Shown one piece after another: positions 1-5,587 of a stretch of 17,550 nucleotides of DNA (its first letter is position 1; each line of letters starts with the position of its first letter). A program made the translations under genes and the position numbers. The notes under the pieces were generated by a model. It had not been told where the DNA came from and did no database searches. It worked only from the letters and a program-made list of their open reading frames with translations. Source of the DNA: CAVYPR01 sp052145775. Its GTDB lineage: Bacteria > Actinomycetota > Acidimicrobiia > Acidimicrobiales > RAAP-2. The stretch is taken from contig JBKQNY010000100.1 in NCBI GenBank assembly GCA_052145775.1, positions 1 through 17,550 on the forward strand, written 5' to 3'.

Positions 1-258
1 CTCCACGTCCTGGCCTACCTGGTCGAGATCTACGTCATCATCCTCATCGTCCGGGCGCGGCTGAGCTGGTTCCCGGTGCGACCGGGCACCGCCTTCGAGA
101 AGCTCATCATGGGCCTCGACAAGGTGACCGAGCCGGTGCTGCGCCCGGTGCGCCGGATGCTCCCGCCCATCCGGGCCGGCGGCATGGGGATCGACCTCTC
201 GGTGCTGATCGTGGTCCTGCTCGCCCAGTTCGTGGTCATCCCGCTCCTGGTCCGCTGA
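1..258 (+). CDS. yggT: YggT family membrane protein (5' end cut off)
   Basis: The frame is open from base 1 to a TGA at 256-258, giving 85 residues without the native start. Two hydrophobic segments are visible: one at the beginning (HVLAYLVEIYVIILIV) and one near the end (LSVLIVVLLAQFVVIPLL). Between them lies the family-like stretch TEPVLRPVRRMLPPI followed by GGMGIDLS. YggT proteins are usually about 85-100 residues, so only a few residues should be missing. They are small integral membrane proteins of unclear biochemical role, and in actinobacteria they sit between sepF and divIVA in the region after the division cluster, which matches the next gene here. An internal ATG at 76 would remove the first membrane segment and is not the likely start. 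Confidence 0.85.
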   Translation, partial: LHVLAYLVEIYVIILIVRARLSWFPVRPGTAFEKLIMGLDKVTEPVLRPVRRMLPPIRAGGMGIDLSVLIVVLLAQFVVIPLLVR

Positions 259-287
259 ACCGGCGGCGGCCCCCGTCGGCCATCCGA

Positions 288-299
288 GTGGGGCCCCAC
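288..299. repeat. 12-bp perfect palindrome upstream of divIVA
   Basis: GTGGGGCCCCAC is a perfect palindrome ending 9 nt before the candidate -10 hexamer of divIVA. Its GGGGCC half can also pair with GGCCCC at 268-273 to form a 6-bp stem after the yggT stop, so it could be an operator or part of a weak terminator. GC-rich palindromes arise by chance in this composition, so function is uncertain. Confidence 0.3.
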
Positions 300-308
300 G
301 GGTAGGGG

Positions 309-314
309 TAAGCT
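309..314 (+). promoter_or_regulatory. Candidate -10 box (TAAGCT) for leaderless divIVA transcript
   Basis: TAAGCT matches the TANNNT form and ends 8 nt before the ATG at 323. No Shine-Dalgarno sequence sits in the usual window before that ATG; the nearest purine run lies upstream of the hexamer. Transcription would therefore begin at or within about two bases of the start codon. No good -35 element is visible, which is common in actinobacteria. Confidence 0.5.
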
Positions 315-322
315 CAGCCGCC

Positions 323-1111
323 ATGGACAGTGCCCCGCCCTCGCCGTCGATTCTCGAGACCCTGCGGACCGTCGAGTTCCGCCTCGGCCTGAAGGGCTAC
401 AACGTCGACGAGGTCGACGAGTACCTGGAGAAGGCGGCGGTTGAGGCCGAGGCTCTCCAGGAGCAGTTCCGCCAGGGCAACGAGCGGCTGCGCCAGGCCA
501 CCGAGCGCATCTCCCAGCTGGAGGCCGAGCGCCGGAGCGCGCCGGGGGCCCCGGCCGTGGCCGCCGCCGCCGTGTCTGACGACGCCCTCCAAAAGACGCT
601 GCTCTTGGCCCAGAAGTTCGTCGACCAGACCAAGCAAGAGAGCGAGGCCGAGGCGGCCGAGGTCGTGGCCCAGGCCGAGGAGCGGGCCCGTGCCACCCTG
701 GCCCAGGCCGAGGAGCAGGCCCGCCAGCTCACCACCGACGCCGACCGGCGGCTGCGCGAGGAGGTCACCCGGCTCGAGGCGATGCGCGGGCAGCTGGCCG
801 CCGACGTGGAGAGCATGGCTCGCCACCTCGAGGGCGAGCGGACGAGGCTGCGCAACTCCCTGTCGGAGATCCTCAAGTGGGTGGACGAGAACATCCAACC
901 GGCCAGCTCGCTCGTGGCCCTGCGCTCGCACGATGAGGACCAGGCCACCGACGCCGGCGAGCCCCCGGCCCGGCCGGCGGCCGAGCGCACCGCACCCGGG
1001 CCGGCACAGGGACAGCTGGCGGTCAAGGAGTCGAGCCCTGCCGAGGAACGGGACAAGGGGCCCGGACCCGAGGTGCGCACCGCCGGCAGCCCTGCGGGCG
1101 ATCGCGCCTGA
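323..1111 (+). CDS. divIVA: DivIVA-domain protein (Wag31-like polar growth/division scaffold)
   Basis: This 262-residue protein begins with a DivIVA-type N-terminal region at about residues 8-45 (ILETLRTVEFRLGLKGYNVD, then EVDEYLEK). The Phe/Arg and Gly-Tyr-Asn positions resemble the membrane-binding module of the family. Residues 40-190 form a long, heptad-rich, Glu/Gln/Ala coiled coil broken by an Ala/Pro linker near residues 72-85. The last 60 residues are low-complexity and probably disordered. DivIVA/Wag31 proteins bind curved membrane at poles and septa; in actinobacteria they organise tip growth and wall synthesis. YggT lies directly upstream, as expected. The ATG at 323 is preferred because it opens just before the conserved module and follows a candidate -10 box; there is no Shine-Dalgarno. 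The role is inferred from the domain; SepIVA-type proteins are an alternative. Confidence 0.85.
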   Translation: MDSAPPSPSILETLRTVEFRLGLKGYNVDEVDEYLEKAAVEAEALQEQFRQGNERLRQATERISQLEAERRSAPGAPAVAAAAVSDDALQKTLLLAQKFVDQTKQESEAEAAEVVAQAEERARATLAQAEEQARQLTTDADRRLREEVTRLEAMRGQLAADVESMARHLEGERTRLRNSLSEILKWVDENIQPASSLVALRSHDEDQATDAGEPPARPAAERTAPGPAQGQLAVKESSPAEERDKGPGPEVRTAGSPAGDRA

Positions 1112-1149
1112 TCCGTCCGACCGGGCCGCCCGCACCGGGCGCGCCGACC

Positions 1150-1178
1150 TTGCCCCCCCGGAGGCGTTCCGGTATGGT
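1150..1178 (+). promoter_or_regulatory. Candidate sigma-70 promoter for the DksA-lspA-rluD operon
   Basis: TTGCCC at 1150-1155 and TATGGT at 1173-1178 are separated by exactly 17 nt. This is the best -35/-10 pair found in the window. A start near 1185 would give a 5' untranslated region of about 65 nt ending in the strong Shine-Dalgarno GAGAGGAG before the ATG at 1252. The rest of the 1112-1251 gap is GC-rich with no other clear signal. Confidence 0.55.
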
Positions 1179-1251
1179 CACCGCCCCTGGTCGTCGCCCG
1201 GTGCTCCCGTCCGGCCGCACCGGTCGGGCTCCGCTGCGAGAGGAGAACGAC

Positions 1252-2085
1252 ATGACCCCTGCCAAGACGGCCAGCGTGCCGAGGGCGGCCCCCGCGTCGG
1301 CCAAGACCAACTCGAGCCACAAGCCGACGAAGAAGACCAAGGCCCCAACCTCGTCCGCCAAGGCCACGGCGACCGTCGCGGCCTCGAAGAAGGCGGCCTC
1401 GGCGAACTCGACCGCCAAGCCCGCCGCCCGCAAGGCCGGGGCGAAGAGCCCGGCCAAGCCCGCGGCCCGCAAGGCCGGGGCGAAGAGCCCGGCCAAGCCC
1501 GCGGCCACGTCGCCGGCCAAGAGCGGGGCCACGGCGGCCAAGAAGGCCACGGCGGCCCGCAAACCCCCGGCCAAAGGCGCGGTGAAGGCGGCCATCAAGC
1601 CGGCCAAGGCGCCGGCGAAGAAGGCCAAGGCCCCGGCCGCCTCGGCCAAGACCAAGACCAGCCCGCCGGCGCGGCCCAAGGTTGCCCGGCGGCCGTCGGT
1701 CGGTCCGTACGCGAAGGAGGGCAAGTTCCTCGAGGAGCAGCGTGCGCTGCTCGAGACCGAGCGCGCCATCTACCTGGAGCAGGCCACCGATCTGAAGGCG
1801 GAGGCCGACTCGCTGGCCCAGGAGCGCGAGCCGGGCGACGTCCAGTTCGACGAGGAGTCGGGCGAGGGGGGCACCGTCACCGTCGACCGCGAGCGCGACC
1901 TGGCCCTCTCGGCTCAGGCCTTGGTGGCGGTCGAGGAGATCGACCACGCGCTGGCCCGCATTGTCGACAAGTCCTACGGCGCCTGCGAGCGGTGCCACCA
2001 TCCGATCCTCAAGGCGCGGCTGCGGGCGCTGCCCTACGCGAGGCTGTGCGTGGCCTGCAAGAGCGGCGGACTGTCGCGCCGCTGA
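1252..2085 (+). CDS. DksA/TraR-type C4 zinc-finger protein with long Lys/Ala/Pro-rich N-terminal tail
   Basis: The protein is 277 residues from the ATG at 1252, chosen because GAGAGGAG lies about 6 nt upstream; an in-frame GTG-like extension from 1150 would run through the promoter. Residues 1 to about 145 are almost entirely Lys, Ala, Pro, Ser and Thr, like the tail of histone H1, and include a 13-residue repeat. Residues about 150-240 are an acidic helical hairpin region. The C-terminus carries a C4 zinc finger with spacing C-X2-C-X17-C-X2-C (C245, C248, C266, C269; CERC and CVAC). DksA/TraR proteins bind RNA polymerase through the secondary channel and tune initiation, often with ppGpp. 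The tail suggests DNA binding or nucleoid association, which is inference. The gene overlaps or abuts lspA and is probably co-transcribed with it and rluD. Confidence 0.85.
   Translation: MTPAKTASVPRAAPASAKTNSSHKPTKKTKAPTSSAKATATVAASKKAASANSTAKPAARKAGAKSPAKPAARKAGAKSPAKPAATSPAKSGATAAKKATAARKPPAKGAVKAAIKPAKAPAKKAKAPAASAKTKTSPPARPKVARRPSVGPYAKEGKFLEEQRALLETERAIYLEQATDLKAEADSLAQEREPGDVQFDEESGEGGTVTVDRERDLALSAQALVAVEEIDHALARIVDKSYGACERCHHPILKARLRALPYARLCVACKSGGLSRR
1417..1494 (+). repeat. Tandem 39-bp repeat in the Lys/Ala-rich tail
   Basis: Two head-to-tail 39-bp units (1417-1455 and 1456-1494) encode the 13-residue motif KPAARKAGAKSPA twice; they differ at a single base that I can see. A third, broken unit starts at 1495 (KPAA, then diverging). 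The near identity suggests a recent slippage duplication within the disordered tail, so copy number may vary between strains. Confidence 0.9.
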
Positions 2086-2555
2086 GCGGGCCGCACCTGC
2101 GGTGCCCCCTGATCGCCGCCGGCGTGGCGGCGGCGGTGGTCGCCGCCGACCAGGTGACCAAGTCGCTGGCCGAGGCGCACCTGCACCAGCCGGTCCACCT
2201 GGTGGGACCGCTGGGGCTCGACCTCGGCTACAACTCGGGTTCGGCCTTCAGCCTGTTCACGGGCAACGCCGCCGCCCTGGCCGTGGTGGCGGTGGTGCTC
2301 GTGGCGGTCCTCGGGTTCCTGGCGCTGCGGACCCGCCGCGTTGCGGTGGCCGTGGGGCTGGGGCTGGTCCTGGGCGGGGCGGTGGGGAACCTGGCCGACC
2401 GGCTGGTGCGCGGCCACCACGGTGACGTGGTGGATTTCGTCACCCTCACCCACTGGCCGACCTTCAACGTGGCCGACAGCGCCATCACGGTGGGCGTGCT
2501 CCTCTTGCTCGTCCTGCAGTTCCGGCGCCCCCCTGCGGCGGAGCCGTCGCCGTGA
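2046..2555 (+). CDS. lspA: Lipoprotein signal peptidase (signal peptidase II)
   Basis: LspA is the membrane aspartyl protease that removes signal peptides from diacylglyceryl-modified prolipoproteins. Family blocks are all present: DQVTK after the first membrane segment, YNSGSAFS, GGAVGNLADR, then VVDFV and WPTFNVADSAI. The catalytic aspartates are those of VVDF and NVAD (D130 and D144 if counted from 2046). Four hydrophobic segments are visible. The end is secure; the start is not. No ATG is available, and the GTG at 2124 would delete most of the first membrane segment. GTG 2046, overlapping the upstream gene by 40 bp and giving 169 residues, is the nearest usable start, although its ribosome site (GAGG only 2 nt away) is poor. 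Non-standard CTG codons at 2082 or 2097 are also possible. The stop overlaps the rluD start. Confidence 0.88.
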   Translation: MRGLQERRTVAPLSGPHLRCPLIAAGVAAAVVAADQVTKSLAEAHLHQPVHLVGPLGLDLGYNSGSAFSLFTGNAAALAVVAVVLVAVLGFLALRTRRVAVAVGLGLVLGGAVGNLADRLVRGHHGDVVDFVTLTHWPTFNVADSAITVGVLLLLVLQFRRPPAAEPSP

Positions 2556-3508
2556 CCGCTGAGTTCGAGGTCCCGGCCCTCCTGCGCGGGGTGCGGATCG
2601 ACCGGGCGGTGTCCATGCTGACCGGCGTCACCCGCTCGGTGGCCGCCGGGCTGGTGGCCGAGGGCAAGGTCCGGGTCGACGGCGCGGTGGCCACCACCAG
2701 GAGTCTGCCCCTCGAGGGGGCGGTGCTCTCGGTGGAGGTGCCGCCGGCCGCCGATCGCACCCCGCCGGCCGACCGCGCGGTCGCCTTCGCGGTGGTCTTC
2801 GAGGACGAGCAGGTCGTGGTGGTCGACAAGCCGGCCGGCCTGGTGGTCCACCCCGGGGCCGGCCGGACGTCGGGCACCCTCGTGTCGGGCCTGCTGGCGC
2901 GCTACCCGGACTTGGGGCGGCCGTCTGTGGTCTGGGACCCCGGGCGGCCGGGGATCGTCCACCGCCTCGACCGGGGCACCTCGGGCCTGCTGGCGGTAGC
3001 CCGCACCGACGCCGCCTACCGCTCGCTCGTGGCCCAGCTGGGGGCCCGCACCGTGTCGCGGCGCTACCTGGCCCTGGTGGCGGGTCACGTGGCCGAGGAC
3101 CGCGGGGCGGTGGAGGCGCCCATCGGGCGCTCGACCCGCACGCCCACCCGCATGGCCGTCTCGGCCCAAGGCCGCGAGGCCCGCACCACCTACCGGGTGC
3201 TGGCGCGCCACGACCACCCGCTGCCCTCCACCCTGCTCGCCCTCACCCTCGACACCGGTCGGACCCACCAGATCCGCGTGCACCTGGCGGCCATCGGCCA
3301 CCCGGTGGTGGGTGACGACCGCTACGGCGGCCCGGGGCGGGTGGGCGGTTCGTTGCTCGCACCCGGCAGGCTGTTCCTGCACGCCGCCGAGCTCGGCTTC
3401 GACCACCCGGTGACCGCGGAGCGGCTGTCGTTCTCCTCGCCGCTCCCCGACGACCTGGCGGGGCTGGTCGCCGACGGCCTCGGCGGGGACGGTCAGGCGG
3501 CCAGGTGA
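2552..3508 (+). CDS. rluD: RluA/RluD-family 23S rRNA pseudouridine synthase
   Basis: The 318-residue protein has an N-terminal S4 RNA-binding domain (about 8-65; VRIDRAVSMLTG, VAEGKVRVDG) followed by a pseudouridine synthase catalytic domain (about 85-310). Landmarks are VVDKPAGLVVHP, the active-site block HRLDRGTSGLL with the catalytic aspartate at D140, YLALVAGHV, TGRTHQIRVHL and GHPVVGDDRYG. These enzymes isomerise uridines in 23S rRNA; RluD acts on helix 69, but the exact target sites cannot be read from sequence. The GTG start overlaps the lspA stop (GTGA), with GGAG 8 nt upstream, so the two genes are probably translationally coupled. Pairing of lspA and this enzyme is common in actinobacteria and other bacteria. 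Its 3' end overlaps the convergent sigma-factor gene by 16 bp. Confidence 0.92.
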   Translation: MTAEFEVPALLRGVRIDRAVSMLTGVTRSVAAGLVAEGKVRVDGAVATTRSLPLEGAVLSVEVPPAADRTPPADRAVAFAVVFEDEQVVVVDKPAGLVVHPGAGRTSGTLVSGLLARYPDLGRPSVVWDPGRPGIVHRLDRGTSGLLAVARTDAAYRSLVAQLGARTVSRRYLALVAGHVAEDRGAVEAPIGRSTRTPTRMAVSAQGREARTTYRVLARHDHPLPSTLLALTLDTGRTHQIRVHLAAIGHPVVGDDRYGGPGRVGGSLLAPGRLFLHAAELGFDHPVTAERLSFSSPLPDDLAGLVADGLGGDGQAAR

Positions 3509-4341
3509 GCGCCGAGCACGTCGGCGTCGGCCGAGAGGGCGGCCATGCCCTCCTCCTCGGCCCGCCGCACCCGCCGCACCCCGATGCCCAGCCGTTCGGC
3601 CGTGGCCTGCAGGGACGCCGGCGAGTCGCCACCGAAGCCGAAGCGCAGCCGCAGCACGTCGCGCTGGATCCCCGGGAGGCGGTCCACCGCCTCGCGCACC
3701 CGGTCGAGGACCATCGCCTGGTCGACCGAGCCGGCCCAGTCCTCGTCGTCGGGGGCCACCAGGTCACCGAGGGTGGTGGCCGAGTCGGCCGCCGCCGGCT
3801 GGTCGAGGCTGGCTGCTACCCGGGCGACGTCCTCGAGCGACTGGCGCTCGGCCAGGGTCATCCCCGTGGCCTCGGTGAGCTCGTCGTCGGTGGGGGGCCG
3901 GCCCAGACGTCCGGCCAGCTCGGCGGTGGTGGCGTCGAGCCGCTGGAGCCGCTCGCCGACCTCGAGGGGGATGCGGATGGTCCGGCCGTGCTGCTGGACG
4001 GCGCGCTGGAGGGCCTGGCGTATCCACCAGGTGGCGTAGGTGGAGAAGCGGAACCCGCGCTCCCAGTCGAACTTCTCGACGGCCCGCAGCAGCCCGAACG
4101 TGCCCTCTTGGACGAGATCGGCCATCTCCACGCCGCGGTCCTGGTAGCGGCGGGCCCAGTGGACGACGAGGCGGAGGTTGGCCGCCACCATCTCCCGGCG
4201 GGCCTCCTCGTCCCCGGCGGCCACCCGGCGGGCCAGGGCGATCTGGCCCTCGTGGTCGGGCATGGGGTGCTGGTCGAGGTCGCGCAGGAGCAGCCCGAGG
4301 CTGTCGCTGGTGCTCGTCGTCCTGGTCTTGGTGGTGGTCAT
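3493..4341 (-). CDS. Primary-like (group 2) sigma-70 factor
   Basis: The protein is 282 residues. It starts near region 1.2 (residues 14-45) and lacks the long region 1.1 tail of a housekeeping sigma. Region 2 is strongly conserved at about 50-115, including NLRLVV, DLVQEGTFGLLRAVEKFD and the promoter-melting and -10 reading stretch FRFSTYATWWIRQA. Region 3 covers about 120-195 and region 4 about 210-270. Region 4.2, which reads the -35 element, departs from the usual form: SLQATAERLGIGVRRVRRAE stands where group 1/2 factors normally have an EEVG...T-R-E-R-(I/V)-R-Q-I-E pattern. The factor should recognise ordinary -10 boxes but perhaps unusual -35 elements; that is inference. The ATG at 4341 has AGG about 7 nt upstream. 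The gene is monocistronic and convergent with rluD. Confidence 0.88.
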   Translation of the reverse strand: MTTTKTRTTSTSDSLGLLLRDLDQHPMPDHEGQIALARRVAAGDEEARREMVAANLRLVVHWARRYQDRGVEMADLVQEGTFGLLRAVEKFDWERGFRFSTYATWWIRQALQRAVQQHGRTIRIPLEVGERLQRLDATTAELAGRLGRPPTDDELTEATGMTLAERQSLEDVARVAASLDQPAAADSATTLGDLVAPDDEDWAGSVDQAMVLDRVREAVDRLPGIQRDVLRLRFGFGGDSPASLQATAERLGIGVRRVRRAEEEGMAALSADADVLGAHLAA

Positions 4342-4493
4342 CTATGTGCCTGGTGCCCTCGTCATGTCCAGTGTCCGTCGCTGTTCGCTGCTGGGATGAG
4401 TACCCGTTCGCACGCTTCCAACACCCCGGCAGGGGAAAGCATTCCAGGTGGGTGTATCACCCTGCCCGGCAGTGACGTCGGAAAGGGCAGGTG
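4342..4493. other. Divergent intergenic region between sigma factor and histidine phosphatase
   Basis: This 152-bp gap must hold the promoters of both flanking genes and is noticeably less GC-rich than its surroundings. It contains a perfect small inverted repeat, GGGTG-TAT-CACCC at 4450-4462, and GGAA-AGCA-TTCC at 4434-4445. CCCGGCAG occurs twice. On the minus strand, TTGGAA and TACTCA are only 13 nt apart, too close for a standard promoter. I could not assign a convincing -35/-10 pair to either gene. The inverted repeats are possible operator sites. Confidence 0.4.
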
Positions 4494-5081
4494 ATGGCCG
4501 TGGGCAGCGTCTATGTGGTGCGGCACGGGGCGACCGAGTGGAGCCTGTCGGGGCGCCACACCGGGCGCACCGACCTGCCGCTCGTGGCCGCCGGGCGCCA
4601 GCAGGCGGCGGAGCTGGGCGCGCTCCTGGCCGGCCGGTCCTTCGCCCTGGTCCTGACCAGCCCGCTCGCCCGGGCCCGACAGACCTGCGCCCTGGCCGGA
4701 TTCGACGGGGAGGCCGAGGTGACCGACGACCTGGCCGAATGGGACTACGGCGAGTACGAGGGGATGACCTCCGAGGAGATCCGGACGCAGCGCCCCGGCT
4801 GGACGCTGTGGGCCGACGGGGTGGTGGGAGGGGAGTGGGCGGCCGAGGTCGGTCGGCGGGCCGACCGGGTCGTCGAGCGGGCGCGGGGCACCTCGGGCGA
4901 CACCCTGTGCTTCTCCCACGGCCACCTGCTTCGGGTGCTGGCCGCCAGGTGGCTGGGCCTCCCGCCGGCCGCCGGCCGCCTGCTCGCCCTCGACGCCGGG
5001 TCGCTCAGCGTCCTGGGGTGGGAACGGGAGGCGCCGGTCGTCGAGTCATGGAACGAGAGTCCCCGTCAGGCGACCGGGTGA
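4494..5081 (+). CDS. Histidine phosphatase family protein (phosphoglycerate mutase-like acid phosphatase)
   Basis: The 195-residue protein carries the hallmark RHG motif at R10-H11-G12 (VYVVRHGATEW), H11 being the phospho-accepting histidine. TSPLARARQT supplies the second arginine, LAEWDYGEYEGM the acid residue, and FSHGHLLRVLA the second catalytic histidine. The EWDYGEYEG block and overall length resemble the mycobacterial Gpm2-type protein, which has acid phosphatase rather than mutase activity, so a phosphatase with an unknown small substrate is more likely than glycolytic mutase. GTG 4491 and ATG 4494 are adjacent; AAGGG upstream is better spaced for the ATG. The final 77 bp overlap the convergent Rrf2-type gene. 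Confidence 0.87.
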   Translation: MAVGSVYVVRHGATEWSLSGRHTGRTDLPLVAAGRQQAAELGALLAGRSFALVLTSPLARARQTCALAGFDGEAEVTDDLAEWDYGEYEGMTSEEIRTQRPGWTLWADGVVGGEWAAEVGRRADRVVERARGTSGDTLCFSHGHLLRVLAARWLGLPPAAGRLLALDAGSLSVLGWEREAPVVESWNESPRQATG

Positions 5082-5508
5082 CCGCCGCGGTGCCGCGCGA
5101 GCGCGCCACCATGTCGGCCAGGGTGAAGGAGGCCAGCTGGTGCCGCATGGCCTCGCCCACCTCGGCCCACACCGCCAGCAGGATGCACTGCCCCTCGTGG
5201 TCGCAGGCGCCGCCGGTGTGGGGCTCGCCGAAGTCGCCGGCCACGATGGGCCCGTCCACCGCCGAGACCACCTGGGCCAGGGTGATCTCCTCGGGGCTGC
5301 GGGCCAGCACGTAGCCGCCGCCCACCCCGCGCTTGGAGCGCACCAGCCCGGCGCCCTTCAGGGCGAGGAGGATCTGCTCGAGGTAGGGCTGGGGGAGCCC
5401 GGTGCGGTCGGCGATGTCGCGGACCGAGGTCGGTGTTGTCTGCTCCCCGTGGAGGGCCAGCGACAGGAGAGCCCGGGACGCGTAGTCCCCGCGGGTCGAC
5501 ACCTTCAC
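5005..5508 (-). CDS. Rrf2-family transcriptional regulator
   Basis: The 167-residue protein starts at a GTG (MKVSTRGDYASRALLSLA) and has the Rrf2 winged-helix layout: a recognition helix region around SVRDIADRTGLPQPYLEQIL and a wing KRGVGGGYVLARSPEEITL. Residues about 80-130 form the dimerisation and sensing region. Two cysteines, C102 and C108 (CDHEGQC), have the spacing of the first two cluster ligands of IscR, but the position six residues later, where IscR has its third, is Trp. Iron-sulfur or nitric-oxide sensing is possible but not shown. The last ~25 residues are Arg/Pro-rich. The start is preceded by TAGCAT 6 nt upstream and no Shine-Dalgarno, suggesting a leaderless transcript. No iron-sulfur assembly genes adjoin. 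Confidence 0.85.
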   Translation of the reverse strand: MKVSTRGDYASRALLSLALHGEQTTPTSVRDIADRTGLPQPYLEQILLALKGAGLVRSKRGVGGGYVLARSPEEITLAQVVSAVDGPIVAGDFGEPHTGGACDHEGQCILLAVWAEVGEAMRHQLASFTLADMVARSRGTAAVTRSPDGDSRSMTRRPAPPVPTPGR

Positions 5509-5514
5509 GCGCCG

Positions 5515-5520
5515 ATGCTA
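5515..5520 (-). promoter_or_regulatory. Candidate -10 box (TAGCAT) for leaderless Rrf2-type gene
   Basis: On the minus strand TAGCAT is followed by 6 nt and then the GTG start at 5508, so transcription would begin at the start codon. The 10-bp block 5511-5520 (plus-strand gccgatgcta) is identical to 15358-15367, which sits at the same place before another minus-strand gene. Confidence 0.5.
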
Positions 5521-5575
5521 CCGCCGCCTCCACCCCGGCGTTCCCGGACCCGAGGGCGCACCCGGGGGGCCGATC

Positions 5576-5581
5576 TACGCT
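5576..5581 (+). promoter_or_regulatory. Candidate -10 box (TACGCT) for leaderless phosphodiesterase gene
   Basis: TACGCT ends 6 nt before the ATG at 5588. No Shine-Dalgarno is placed to serve that ATG. The hexamer lies in the 79-bp divergent gap with the Rrf2-type gene, so that regulator could bind here, although no clear dyad was found. Confidence 0.5.
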
Positions 5582-5587
5582 GGGCCG

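Noticed and set aside
441..2045. Long open frame running into lspA from within divIVA and the DksA-type gene
   Set aside because: Only the last ~170 codons encode LspA. The earlier part is Arg/Pro/Ser-rich shadow of two clear genes in another frame.
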